A stretch of 64,000 nt of DNA from Pelagibacteraceae bacterium AG-426-I15 (GTDB lineage Bacteria > Pseudomonadota > Alphaproteobacteria > Pelagibacterales > Pelagibacteraceae), in contig QCNT01000003.1 in NCBI GenBank assembly GCA_003213135.1, positions 62,001-126,000 on the forward strand, given 5' to 3'. The position numbers and the translations under genes are program-made. This document shows, piece after piece, positions 34,992 to 43,083 of this stretch (its first letter is position 1; the number at the start of each line of letters is the position of its first letter). A model generated the notes under the pieces. That model saw only the letters and a program-made list of their open reading frames with translations. It did not search any database and was not told the DNA's origin.

Positions 34992-35121
34992 GAAAAATTA
35001 GCTTAGATAATTTACAACTATTGCAAATTTTGTAACCATGCATTATTAAATTTTGCGATACACTCTCTTCTATTTTTTCACATTCTTCACAAACCTCATC
35101 AAATTTTTTTTCTTTATTCAT
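34984..35121 (-). CDS. Small protein with two CxxC pairs (45 aa)
   Basis: A 45-codon frame reads on the minus strand: an acidic/lysine-rich N-terminus, CEEC at residues 11-14, then GYKICNSCKLSKLIFPI with a second CxxC at 33-36. Four cysteines in two CxxC pairs suggest a small zinc ribbon. The ATG is one base after the hisI stop on the same strand, so it is likely the last gene of that transcript. Its last 8 bp overlap the end of the convergent Yip1 gene. No family recognised. Confidence 0.6.
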   Translation of the reverse strand: MNKEKKFDEVCEECEKIEESVSQNLIMHGYKICNSCKLSKLIFPI

Positions 35122-35122
35122 A

Positions 35123-35590
35123 TTAAATTTTTGTTGGATTCGGTTTTCCTTTATAAATTATATTAGGATCAAATTTCTTTTTTTTGTCTTTAAATTCCAT
35201 TTCAACCTGTTCTGTATTTTTAATCTTTCCTAGGCTCACAGATCTGTAAAAACACGATCTATACCCCACGTGACAGCTTGCTCCATCACCAATATCTACA
35301 CTCATCCATATTGAGTCCTGGTCATCATCAATTCTAATTTCAATAACTTTTTGAACAAAACCACTTGTAGAACCTTTGTGCCAAATTTCTTTTCTCGACC
35401 TACTCCAATAATATGCTTCCTTAGTTTCGATTGTTTTTTTTAAAGACTCAGCATTCATATGACCATGCATTAAAACCTCTTTGGTTTTAAAATCAGTTGT
35501 TATAACTGGAATAAGGCCATCCTTATCAAATTTAGGTGACAATATTTTGCCCTCCTCTATGGCAGCGACATTTTCTCTCTTTTTAAACAT
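35123..35590 (-). CDS. hisI: Phosphoribosyl-AMP cyclohydrolase
   Basis: 155 residues. It opens the purine ring of PR-AMP in histidine synthesis. Family motifs: LIPVITTDFKTKEVLMHGHMNAESL, EAYYWSRSRKEIWHKGSTSGFVQKV and the zinc-binding DIGDGASCHVGYRSCFYRSV. Stand-alone HisI, without HisE, is usual in alphaproteobacteria. Divergent from folE with a 75-bp gap; no other his genes nearby. Confidence 0.93.
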   Translation of the reverse strand: MFKKRENVAAIEEGKILSPKFDKDGLIPVITTDFKTKEVLMHGHMNAESLKKTIETKEAYYWSRSRKEIWHKGSTSGFVQKVIEIRIDDDQDSIWMSVDIGDGASCHVGYRSCFYRSVSLGKIKNTEQVEMEFKDKKKKFDPNIIYKGKPNPTKI

Positions 35591-35665
35591 TTGTTTAAAC
35601 TAATAAAAAAGTAGTAGAATAGCAATTTGCAATAACAATAATTATTGTATATGTAAGCACGAGCT

Positions 35666-36280
35666 ATGAAAATTGTTAAAAATTTAGATAAAGTTGATAA
35701 AAATATATCAAAAGTAACAGATAAAGAAGCCGAAGAAGCTATCAAAACAATAATAGAGTGGATTGGTGAGGATCCTAAAAGAGAAGGTTTGATCGAAACT
35801 CCGCGAAGAGTAATCAAAGCTTTTAAGGAATACTTTAAAGGATACACACAAAATCCATCAATCGAATTAAAAAAAACTTTTGGAGATGTCGAAGGTTACG
35901 ACGACATGGTTTTGCAAAAAAATATTTCTGTATCAAGTCATTGTGAACATCACATGGCCCCAATCATTGGAGTTGCCCACGTAGCATATTTGCCAAAAAA
36001 AAGAATTGTTGGATTAAGCAAACTCGCAAGAACTGTAGAGATTTTTTCGAAAAGATTACAAACACAAGAAAGATTAACAATGCAAATTGCAAACGCTCTT
36101 ACAGATGGTTTAGAAGCATATGGAGTTGCAGTAACTATCGACTCCACACATCAGTGCATGACCATGAGAGGAATAAAAAAAGAAAAAGCTACAACAATAA
36201 CAAACTATTTTACAGGTAAATTTAAAGAAGACTTGAGTTTCCAAAATAGATTTTTGAGATATATTTCTGACAAAAATTAG
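35666..36280 (+). CDS. folE: GTP cyclohydrolase I
   Basis: 204 residues. It catalyses the first step of tetrahydrofolate synthesis from GTP. Hallmarks: EDPKREGLIETPRRVIKAFKEYFKGY, then SSHCEHHMAPIIGVAHVAYLP with zinc ligand C93 and H96, RLQTQERLTMQIANAL and HQCMTMRGI with the second cysteine. It lies across a shared 75-bp divergent gap from hisI, another nucleotide-ring hydrolase. Its last 4 bp overlap the convergent small membrane gene. Confidence 0.95.
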   Translation: MKIVKNLDKVDKNISKVTDKEAEEAIKTIIEWIGEDPKREGLIETPRRVIKAFKEYFKGYTQNPSIELKKTFGDVEGYDDMVLQKNISVSSHCEHHMAPIIGVAHVAYLPKKRIVGLSKLARTVEIFSKRLQTQERLTMQIANALTDGLEAYGVAVTIDSTHQCMTMRGIKKEKATTITNYFTGKFKEDLSFQNRFLRYISDKN

Positions 36281-36474
36281 TCTTCGTTTCTCCAATCATC
36301 CAAATAAAATTTGTAACACGCGTAAGTTACAGCTACAATTCCATAACAAAAAGCTAAAAGCAAACCATCTTTTTTTCCAAGAAAATACCAGCCAATTTGG
36401 AAAACAAAAATGGGAGATACAAGTATAATTAAGATTATGCTTAATCTTACATAGTATGGAAACTTTTCTTTCAT
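36277..36474 (-). CDS. Small two-segment membrane protein, function unknown
   Basis: 65 residues from the ATG at 36474 (a TTG 6 bp upstream is less likely). Two hydrophobic segments (about residues 9-30 and 36-52) are separated by WYFLGKKDGLLL and followed by a charged tail KFYLDDWRNED. The size and layout resemble the small AtpI-like or unannotated inner-membrane proteins common in SAR11, but I recognise no family. Convergent with folE, overlapping by 4 bp. Confidence 0.6.
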   Translation of the reverse strand: MKEKFPYYVRLSIILIILVSPIFVFQIGWYFLGKKDGLLLAFCYGIVAVTYACYKFYLDDWRNED

Positions 36475-36537
36475 TAACAACTATACGATTATAAAAAAAA
36501 TATTTGTCATATTAATTTGTCACATGTAAGATAAGAG

Positions 36538-37539
36538 ATGTCTAAAAAATTCAAAGCAATTCTAATTGATAATCAAAATGACAAGTTTTCACGTGAGGTT
36601 AAAGAAATTGATATCGACTCTTTAAAAGATGGAAATGTTTTAATTAAAGTAGATTACTCGAGCCTAAACTATAAAGATGCAATGATTTTAAAAGACGGTG
36701 GCAGGATAGTAAGAAAATTTCCATTTATACCAGGTATTGATTTTTCAGGAGTTGTCCAAGAAAGTGCTGATGAAAAATTTAAAAAAGGTGAAAATGTAAT
36801 ATTAACCGGTTTTAGAGTAGGAGAAAGTTATTTTGGTGGCTTTTCACAATATGCAAAAGTTGATTCAAATTTTTTGGTCAAAATGCCAAAAGATTTGGAT
36901 AGTAAAAAATCTATGATGTTAGGAACGGCAGGTTTTACAGCTTTACTATGTTCTTTTGCAGTAAAAGCCAAAGAAGAATTATTACTCGGAACCAAAGTCA
37001 AAGATGTATTGGTTACTGGCGCAACAGGTGGTGTAGGAAGTGTTGCGATAATGATTTTGTCAAAAATGGGCTACGATGTCCATGCTGTTACTGGAAAAAA
37101 AGATAAAGAAGAATATTTAAAAAATTTAGGAGCAAAAAATATTATTGATAGAAAAGAATTTGAAGGTGAAAGCAAATTATTAGAAAAAGGTATTTGGGAC
37201 GGCGTTGTTGATACAGTGGGTGGATCAGCTCTTACAAAAATATTTGCACAAACAAAACCCGGCGGAATAGTTGCTGCTTGTGGAAACGCAGGTGGAGTAA
37301 AAATAAATACTACGGTTATGCCCTTTATTATAAGAGGAGTTAAGCTTTGGGGAATAGACTCTTCTGGGTCCTCTTTAAAAAGACGTGAATTTGTCTGGAA
37401 TGAAGCTGCCAAATTAATAGATTTTTCAAAAGTTCAAGGATTTACCAAAGAACTATCATTTGACGAACTTTTAGAAACATATCCAAAATTATTAAAGGGT
37501 GAGTTTTCTGGAAGAGCTATAGTTAATACAAATAAATAA
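36538..37539 (+). CDS. acuI: AcuI/YhdH-type acryloyl-CoA reductase (zinc-free MDR)
   Basis: 333 residues. An MDR-family oxidoreductase of the YhdH/AcuI group: KAILIDNQNDKFSREVKEID, VDYSSLNYKDAMILKDGG, PGIDFSGVV, GFSQYAKV, the cofactor motif VTGATGGVGSVAIMIL and WGIDSSGSSLKRREFVW. AcuI reduces acryloyl-CoA to propionyl-CoA, which matters in DMSP catabolism and 3-hydroxypropionate use in marine bacteria. Propionyl-CoA output would connect to 2-methylcitrate dehydratase elsewhere in the window. Substrate is inferred from the subgroup. Confidence 0.82.
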   Translation: MSKKFKAILIDNQNDKFSREVKEIDIDSLKDGNVLIKVDYSSLNYKDAMILKDGGRIVRKFPFIPGIDFSGVVQESADEKFKKGENVILTGFRVGESYFGGFSQYAKVDSNFLVKMPKDLDSKKSMMLGTAGFTALLCSFAVKAKEELLLGTKVKDVLVTGATGGVGSVAIMILSKMGYDVHAVTGKKDKEEYLKNLGAKNIIDRKEFEGESKLLEKGIWDGVVDTVGGSALTKIFAQTKPGGIVAACGNAGGVKINTTVMPFIIRGVKLWGIDSSGSSLKRREFVWNEAAKLIDFSKVQGFTKELSFDELLETYPKLLKGEFSGRAIVNTNK

Positions 37540-37546
37540 AAAATCT

Positions 37547-38437
37547 ATGGATTGGGATAAGTTGAAAATTTTTCATACTGTTGCTGAAGCAGGCAGTTTC
37601 ACAAAGGCATCAACAATTTTAAATTTAAGCCAATCAGCAATAAGTCGTCAAATACAAACTTTAGAAAATGAGATGAAAATTCATTTATTTGAGAGACATG
37701 CTCGGGGATTAGTTCTTACAGATAATGGTGAATATTTGTTCAAAACAGCTCATGAGGTAATATCAAAATTAAAAGACGTCGAAGCCACATTGGGCGACGA
37801 AAAAGACAAGCTTAATGGTAAGCTTACTGTGACAACAGTAGTAAGTTTTGGAACTACATGGTTAACGCCAAGGATAAAGGAATTCATGACTTTGCACCCA
37901 AGTATAGAAGTAGAATTAATTTTTGACGACAAAGAATTAGATTTAAGCACTCGCCAGGCTGATATTGGAATTTTTATGAGAAGACCAAAACAACTTAATT
38001 ATATTCAAAAAAAATTAATTGATCTCCATTACCATGTTTATGCGTCTACAAAATATTTAGAAAAATATGGTCACCCAAAAAATTTAAAAGATTTGGATAA
38101 ACACAAATTTATTACTTATGGAAGAGGGGCCCCATCTCCAGTTTTTAATCCAGACTGGGCTCTAAAACTAGGTTCAAAGGATAATAAAAAAAGAAAACCA
38201 GTAATGAAAGTTAATAGCGTTTATGGCTTGTTGTTAGCCGTTCAAAGCGGAGTAGGTTTAGCAGCCTTACCCGACTATATTACAGTCAATGTACCAAATA
38301 TTGTAAAAGTGCTTCCAGATATCGAAGGACCTTTGACCGAAACTCATTTTGTATATCCACAATCATTAAAAAATGTTGCAAAAGTTAAGGCCTTTAGAAA
38401 TTTTCTTTTTAGCAAAATTAGTGAATGGAAATTCTAA
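37547..38437 (+). CDS. LysR family transcriptional regulator
   Basis: 296 residues. N-terminal winged helix-turn-helix MDWDKLKIFHTVAEAGSFTKASTILNLSQSAISRQIQTLENEMKIHLFERHARGLVLT, then a substrate-binding domain with LTVTTVVSFGTTWLTPRIKEF and VNSVYGLLLAVQSGVGLAALPDYI. It starts 7 bp after acuI on the same strand and may control that gene or a neighbour, but no operator was identified. The effector is unknown. Confidence 0.9.
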   Translation: MDWDKLKIFHTVAEAGSFTKASTILNLSQSAISRQIQTLENEMKIHLFERHARGLVLTDNGEYLFKTAHEVISKLKDVEATLGDEKDKLNGKLTVTTVVSFGTTWLTPRIKEFMTLHPSIEVELIFDDKELDLSTRQADIGIFMRRPKQLNYIQKKLIDLHYHVYASTKYLEKYGHPKNLKDLDKHKFITYGRGAPSPVFNPDWALKLGSKDNKKRKPVMKVNSVYGLLLAVQSGVGLAALPDYITVNVPNIVKVLPDIEGPLTETHFVYPQSLKNVAKVKAFRNFLFSKISEWKF

Positions 38438-38749
38438 TTAATAGGTCTCAGCTTTTATTTTAAGTTTTGCACCCTCATCGATTGAAAGATTTTTTTGACT
38501 TAAAACGCCCTCAACCTCAGCTGTAGATTTAATACTTATTTTATCAGAATTAATATTTCCTTTAGAATAGCCACCTAGCGTAGCTTCAGATGCAGTTATA
38601 TTGCCATTTAATTTACTTCCTGGATGAGTTACTAATTTCTCCGAAGTTACATCACCGTCAATTTTAGAGTCAGTTATTAATTTTTCTTTCTCTATAACGT
38701 TGCCCTTTATAGTGACATCTGATAATAGCACTGATATTTTCTCGCTCAT
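38438..38749 (-). CDS. Bactofilin-like polymer-forming protein
   Basis: 103 residues from the ATG at 38749. The core is a bactofilin beta-helix pattern with short repeated strands: ITDSKIDGDVTSEKLVTHPGSKLNGNITASEATLGGYSKGNINSDKISIKSTAEVEGVLSQKNLSID. Bactofilins polymerise into filaments that shape or position cell structures. The protein is short, little more than the core. It is convergent with the LysR gene, stop codons adjacent. Confidence 0.75.
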   Translation of the reverse strand: MSEKISVLLSDVTIKGNVIEKEKLITDSKIDGDVTSEKLVTHPGSKLNGNITASEATLGGYSKGNINSDKISIKSTAEVEGVLSQKNLSIDEGAKLKIKAETY

Positions 38750-38855
38750 TGCGATAATTGTACAATTATAAGTTGAGAAAATCAAATATTTAAAATTTAG
38801 CGAAAAAGCATTAATTAAGCTTAATTAGCAATATTAAAAAAAAAATTTGAGATAT

Positions 38856-39581
38856 ATGATACCTTTAAAAGACGACAATCCAACCAACTCAAGGCCGATA
38901 GTCAGTTACGGTATAATTTTTTTCTGTGTAATAATATTTTTATCTCAAACGGGTCTTAATCAGATAGAGTTAAGAGAATTTACCTACTCATACGGATTGA
39001 TTCCCTCAGTTTTAATGGGAATAGATCAGCTTCCGGACAATCTAAATAAAATTTCTCCAGTCGGAACAATTTTTACATCAATGTTTATGCATGGTGGTTG
39101 GATGCACCTAATTGGCAATATGCTATATTTGTGGATTTTTGCAGATAATATTGAAGACGATCTTGGAACATTAAATTTCGTTATTTTTTATTTTGCCTCA
39201 GGTGTTGGGGCAGCCATGTCACAGGTTTTTGTTGATATAAATTCGCAAATTCCCATGATTGGAGCAAGTGGAGCTATAGGCGGAGTATTAGGAGCGTATT
39301 TAATAAATTATCCAAATGCAAAAGTTTTAGTTTTAATTCCGTTTGGATTTTTTAGCCAATTAATTAAAATAAGAGCTTTATATGTATTAATATTTTGGTT
39401 TGTTTTGCAATTTATCAACTCTTTTTTTTCTTCGCCATCAGGCGGAGGAGTCGCTTATGCAGCTCACATAGGAGGTTTCATTTCTGGTGTTATTTTGATA
39501 TTATTTTTTAATAAAAAAAGTCAAAGTAAAGCTATAAGGTCTAAAAAAGGAAAAACAAAAAAAGGTCCATGGGAGCAATAA
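38856..39581 (+). CDS. Rhomboid family intramembrane serine protease
   Basis: 241 residues from the ATG at 38856; an in-frame TTG at 38847 is less likely. Six to seven membrane segments. Catalytic pair visible: S138 in IGASGAIGGVLGAYL and H204 in AAHIGGFISG; GWMHLIGNMLYLWIFADNIEDDLG is the typical first-loop block. It cleaves membrane-spanning substrates within the bilayer. It overlaps the RseP-like gene by 13 bp, so two intramembrane proteases are coupled. The C-terminus is a KKGKTKKGPWEQ tail. Confidence 0.9.
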   Translation: MIPLKDDNPTNSRPIVSYGIIFFCVIIFLSQTGLNQIELREFTYSYGLIPSVLMGIDQLPDNLNKISPVGTIFTSMFMHGGWMHLIGNMLYLWIFADNIEDDLGTLNFVIFYFASGVGAAMSQVFVDINSQIPMIGASGAIGGVLGAYLINYPNAKVLVLIPFGFFSQLIKIRALYVLIFWFVLQFINSFFSSPSGGGVAYAAHIGGFISGVILILFFNKKSQSKAIRSKKGKTKKGPWEQ

Positions 39582-40684
39582 ATTATATAATTCCTTTTAT
39601 CATTTTGATAACAATCGTTGTATTTATTCATGAATACGGTCACTATTATTTTGCAAGAAAATACAAAGTTGGAGTTACTGATTTTTCTATCGGATTTGGT
39701 AAAGAAATTTTTGGTTTTAATGATAAAAATGGAACAAGATGGAAATTTTGTCTTATACCTTTAGGAGGGTATGTTAAATTTTTTGGAGACAGAAATGTTT
39801 TTAGTCAATCAGAACAGCAGGAAATTTTAAAAAAATACAACAAAGACGACCGAGAAAAATTATTTATAACAAAACCCTTATATCAAAGAAGCATAATAGT
39901 GGCCGGAGGACCTTTTGCAAATTTTCTCTTAGCTATAATTATATTTTCTTGTATATATATGTTTGTTGGAAAAGATTTTACCCCAGCAAAAATAGAAGAA
40001 GTTTCTGTAGATAGTCCTGCGGAAATAGCCGGGTTAAAGAAAAACGATATTATTACATCGATTGATGGGAATAAAATTGAGAGTATTCTTGAAGTTCCAA
40101 TGTATATAAATACCGGCACTTCTGAAATAACTAGCATAAGAGTTTTAAGAGACCAAAAAGAACTTGATCTAATAGCCAAACCTAACATTGTTGAGGGTAA
40201 AGATGCCTTTGGTAACCAAATAAAGAAAAGAATAATTGGTATAAAAATAGCCCCACTTGACGATGAATTTAATAAACAAAAACTTGGACCAACAAAAGCC
40301 ATTTATTACTCTTTTAAAGAAATATGGTTTGTAACAAAAACAACCATAAAATTTATTGGCTCTCTTTTTCAAGGAAAAGGAGACACCTCTCAACTTGGAG
40401 GGCCGATTAAAATTGCTAAAATTTCTGGCCAAGTTATTGAATTTGGTTTTTTAGCATTCTTGAGCACAATCGCCTATATATCTATAAGTTTGGGATTAAT
40501 TAATCTTTTTCCAATTCCCTTATTAGACGGCGGTCATCTTATGTTTTATTTATTTGAAAAAATTTTAGGGAGGCCGCTCAAACAAAGCACTCAAGAAGGT
40601 TTTTTTCGAATCGGTCTTTTTTTGTTACTTTCATTGATGATTTTTACAACTTTTAACGATTTAAAAGATTGGGGAGTTTTTTAA
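39569..40684 (+). CDS. rseP: RseP-type site-2 metalloprotease (M50B)
   Basis: 371 residues. Zinc motif HEYGH at residues 21-25 in the first membrane segment, FGKEIFGF, PLGGYVKFFGD, a single PDZ domain around 135-210 (AEIAGLKKNDIITSIDGNKI) and the distal LLDGGHLMFYLFEKILGRPL. It performs regulated intramembrane proteolysis of anti-sigma or signal-peptide substrates. It starts inside the end of the rhomboid gene. Usually this gene lies next to dxr and bamA; that context is absent here. Confidence 0.9.
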   Translation: MGAINYIIPFIILITIVVFIHEYGHYYFARKYKVGVTDFSIGFGKEIFGFNDKNGTRWKFCLIPLGGYVKFFGDRNVFSQSEQQEILKKYNKDDREKLFITKPLYQRSIIVAGGPFANFLLAIIIFSCIYMFVGKDFTPAKIEEVSVDSPAEIAGLKKNDIITSIDGNKIESILEVPMYINTGTSEITSIRVLRDQKELDLIAKPNIVEGKDAFGNQIKKRIIGIKIAPLDDEFNKQKLGPTKAIYYSFKEIWFVTKTTIKFIGSLFQGKGDTSQLGGPIKIAKISGQVIEFGFLAFLSTIAYISISLGLINLFPIPLLDGGHLMFYLFEKILGRPLKQSTQEGFFRIGLFLLLSLMIFTTFNDLKDWGVF

Positions 40685-40709
40685 AGCTCTCTTGAAACCT
40701 TAAAAACAT

Positions 40710-40792
40710 CAATAAAATCAACACTTTTTTAATATGTACTATATATTGTGTTAGTATTTTTAAAATGTACTAAATTATCGTTGATTTTATTG
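40710..40792 (+). promoter_or_regulatory. Nested inverted and direct repeats upstream of hupB
   Basis: A perfect 13-bp inverted repeat, CAATAAAATCAAC at 40710-40722 and GTTGATTTTATTG at 40780-40792, flanks a 57-bp segment that contains two direct copies of ATGTACTA at 40734-40741 and 40765-40772, 31 bp apart. CTTTTTT follows the second arm. This is probably the promoter/operator region of the HU gene; whether the repeats act as protein sites or RNA structure is not known. Confidence 0.7.
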
Positions 40793-40834
40793 CTTTTTTG
40801 TAGAGATTTAAAAAACAACAAAAAAGGGGCAAAA

Positions 40835-41110
40835 ATGAACAAAAAACAGCTAGTTAATAAGATCGCCGCAAGCATGAATCAGAGTAAAGCTGATGCTGAG
40901 CGAACTTTTGATACTATCACCAACATCATCTTAGATTGTCTTAAAAATGACGAAGCCGTGAAAATCGCAGGTTTTGGTACTTATAAGGTTGCTAAGAGAA
41001 AGGCAAGAGTAGGCCGAAACCCAAGAACTGGTGAACAAATTCAAATAGCCGCTTCTCAGAAGGTAAAATTCTTACCTGCAAAAGGCTTAAAGGACATGTT
41101 CAACAAATAA
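40835..41110 (+). CDS. hupB: HU family DNA-binding protein
   Basis: 91 residues from the ATG at 40835, preceded by AAAAGGGGC; the frame is open upstream to 40748 but HU starts at MNKKQLVNKIAASMNQSKADAE. The DNA-binding arm is FGTYKVAKRKARVGRNPRTGEQIQIAASQKVKF, and the C-terminal KGLKDMFNK helix is complete. HU is a histone-like nucleoid protein. A single HU gene followed by a strong hairpin. Confidence 0.95.
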   Translation: MNKKQLVNKIAASMNQSKADAERTFDTITNIILDCLKNDEAVKIAGFGTYKVAKRKARVGRNPRTGEQIQIAASQKVKFLPAKGLKDMFNK

Positions 41111-41118
41111 TCGAATTA

Positions 41119-41154
41119 AACAACCCTTAAAAACTAAGAATTTTAAGGGTTGTT
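41119..41154 (+). terminator. Transcription terminator hairpin after hupB
   Basis: A perfect 14-bp stem, AACAACCCTTAAAA (41119-41132) with TTTTAAGGGTTGTT (41141-41154), encloses an 8-nt loop and lies 8 bp after the hupB stop. It lacks a long T-run after the stem, so termination may be partial or the structure may stabilise the 3' end. Confidence 0.8.
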
Positions 41155-41253
41155 CCAAGGCCAAACTGACACACCTCAAAAAAACTCATAACTAACCTTC
41201 ACATAAAGCACTTCTTAAAAATTACCGTTGAACTAAGGTTAGAGACTTGGAGG
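41155..41253 (+). promoter_or_regulatory. amtB leader with long-range complementary arms
   Basis: The 103-bp region before amtB contains CTAACCTT (41192-41199) complementary to AAGGTTAG (41235-41242), nested inside CCAAG (41155-41159) complementary to CTTGG (41246-41250). The outer arm abuts and partly covers the GGAGG ribosome site at 41249-41253. It could form a leader that masks translation initiation; the pairing is inferred and weak in the outer arm. Confidence 0.45.
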
Positions 41254-41257
41254 TATA

Positions 41258-42550
41258 ATGAAAAAATACATAGGTTATTTTTTTGCAGGTACAGCACTTT
41301 ATTTCAGCTTTGCTGGTTTAGGGTACGCAAATACGACTGTATCAGCAGAAGTACAATACATATTTAATACAATATTATTTTTAATGTCAGGTTTTCTGGT
41401 CATGTGGATGGCAGCAGGTTTTGCCATGCTTGAATCAGGGTTGGTTACATCTAAAAGTGTATCAGCAATCTGTGCAAAAAATATAGGTTTATATTCAATT
41501 GCAGGAGTAATGTTCTGGTTAGTTGGATACAATTTAGCATACGGTATACCCGAAGGTGGATGGATAGGTTCATTCTCTTCTTGGAGTGACGCATCATCAT
41601 TGGAAACAGGTTATTCTGATGGATCAGATTGGTTTTTCCAAATGGTATTCTGTGCAACAACAATGTCAATCGTATCAGGAACATTGGCTGAAAGAATTAA
41701 AATTTGGCCATTCTTCTTATTTGCAGCTATTTTAACTGGATTTATTTATCCAATTGAAATGGGATGGCAGTGGGGCGGTGGTTGGTTATCAGCTGCTGGT
41801 TTTTCTGATTTTGCAGGTTCAACATTAGTACATGCTGCTGGAGGAGCTGCTGCTCTTGCCGGTGCAATAGTACTAGGTGCTAGAACTGGAAGATTTACTT
41901 CAGGAGGTAGCCCTAAAGCTATGGCACCTTATGCAGCTTCATCAATTCCATTAGCAACACTTGGAGTATTTATACTTTGGTTAGGTTGGTTTGGATTTAA
42001 CGGTGGTTCTCAATTAGCTGCTGGTACTCTTGAAGATGTAAGCGCTGTTGCAACAATTTACATAAATACTAATTTAGCTGCTGGTGGTGGTGTTTTAGCT
42101 GCCGCTGCTGTATCAAGACTTGCGGGTGGTAAAACAGACGTAGTCATGATGCTTAACGGAGCGATCGCAGGTCTAGTTGGTATTACAGCCGAACCTTTGG
42201 CGCCAAGCCCACTTGCTGCAATTTTTATTGGAGCAATAGCTGGTGTATTAATGTACTACTCAACAAAACTACTATACAAAATGAAAATAGATGATGTTGT
42301 TGGTGCTATTCCTGCACACTTAGTTGCTGGAGTATGGGGTACATTAGCGGTTCCATTTACTAATACCGAAGTAAGTTTTGGTTCACAATTCTTAGGAACG
42401 ATTTCGGTAGTAATATTCGTTTTCGTAGTGTCATACATTGTATGGTCAATCATGAAAATGACTATTGGAATTAGAATCAGTAAAGAAGCTGAAAGGCTTG
42501 GAACTGATAAGTCCGAAGTAGGTGTAGTTGCTTACGGAATAAGAGACTAA
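41258..42550 (+). CDS. amtB: Ammonium transporter AmtB
   Basis: 430 residues, 11 membrane segments after an N-terminal signal-like segment (MKKYIGYFFAGTALYFSFAGLGYA). Amt hallmarks: FLMSGFLVMWMAAGFAMLESGLV, DWFFQMVFCATTMSIVSGTLAERIK, DFAGSTLVHAAGGAAALAGAI with the first pore histidine, and PAHLVAGVWGT with the second. It conducts ammonium, the main nitrogen source for SAR11. A GGAGG ribosome site lies 4 bp before the ATG. No glnK gene is adjacent. Confidence 0.95.
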   Translation: MKKYIGYFFAGTALYFSFAGLGYANTTVSAEVQYIFNTILFLMSGFLVMWMAAGFAMLESGLVTSKSVSAICAKNIGLYSIAGVMFWLVGYNLAYGIPEGGWIGSFSSWSDASSLETGYSDGSDWFFQMVFCATTMSIVSGTLAERIKIWPFFLFAAILTGFIYPIEMGWQWGGGWLSAAGFSDFAGSTLVHAAGGAAALAGAIVLGARTGRFTSGGSPKAMAPYAASSIPLATLGVFILWLGWFGFNGGSQLAAGTLEDVSAVATIYINTNLAAGGGVLAAAAVSRLAGGKTDVVMMLNGAIAGLVGITAEPLAPSPLAAIFIGAIAGVLMYYSTKLLYKMKIDDVVGAIPAHLVAGVWGTLAVPFTNTEVSFGSQFLGTISVVIFVFVVSYIVWSIMKMTIGIRISKEAERLGTDKSEVGVVAYGIRD

Positions 42551-42592
42551 TTAAAAAATTAAAAGTTACCTTCCCTTAAGTTTGGTAATATC

Positions 42593-42617
42593 AAGGCCCG
42601 AGAAATCGGGCCTTTTT
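42593..42617 (+). terminator. Terminator between amtB and the convergent peroxiredoxin
   Basis: An 8-bp stem, AAGGCCCG (42593-42600) with CGGGCCTT (42607-42614), encloses AGAAAT and is followed by TTT. It lies 42 bp after the amtB stop and ends at the stop of the convergent bcp gene, so it may act on both strands. Confidence 0.88.
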
Positions 42618-43083
42618 ATTTTTGTGATTTTAGAAAATCTAAAACTTCTTGAGCATGACCTTTAACCCTTACATTTGACCATACTTTTAAAATTTTACCT
42701 TTGTTTAACACAAATGTAGATCTTACAGTTCCCATAAATTTTTTGCCCAAGAAAGACTTCATTCCCCAAACTCCATATTTTTTTTGAACCAGTATTTTTT
42801 CATCAGACAAAAGATGGAAAGGGACTTTAAATCTTTTTTTAAAACCCAGGTGACTTTCGATACTATCCTTGGAAATACCAACAACTTCATATTTTAAACT
42901 TTTGAACTTTTTATAAAGTTTTGAAAAATCTATAGTTTCCAGAGTACATCCAGGGGTATTATCTCTAGGGTAGAAGTAAATCACAAGACCACCTTTCAGT
43001 TTTGATAATTCAAAGTTATTAGAATTTGTTGATTTAAGTTTGAAATTTGGAGCATTTTTATTTAATTTAATTTTCATTTTCAT
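42616..43083 (-). CDS. bcp: Peroxiredoxin, Bcp/PrxQ type
   Basis: 155 residues from the ATG at 43083; an ATG at 43077 is also possible, and the frame is open to 43122, but those residues (MVCHQMWIGKGCG) do not look like family sequence. Thioredoxin fold with peroxidatic cysteine C46 in PRDNTPGCTLETIDF. The resolving cysteine five residues on, common in Bcp, is not present, so it resembles 1-Cys members. It reduces peroxides. It overlaps the upstream gene by 17 bp. Confidence 0.88.
   Translation of the reverse strand: MKMKIKLNKNAPNFKLKSTNSNNFELSKLKGGLVIYFYPRDNTPGCTLETIDFSKLYKKFKSLKYEVVGISKDSIESHLGFKKRFKVPFHLLSDEKILVQKKYGVWGMKSFLGKKFMGTVRSTFVLNKGKILKVWSNVRVKGHAQEVLDFLKSQK

Noticed and set aside
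40748-40834. Longer HU start at 40748
   Set aside because: HU proteins start at MNKKQL; the extension covers the repeat-rich promoter region and has no conserved sequence.
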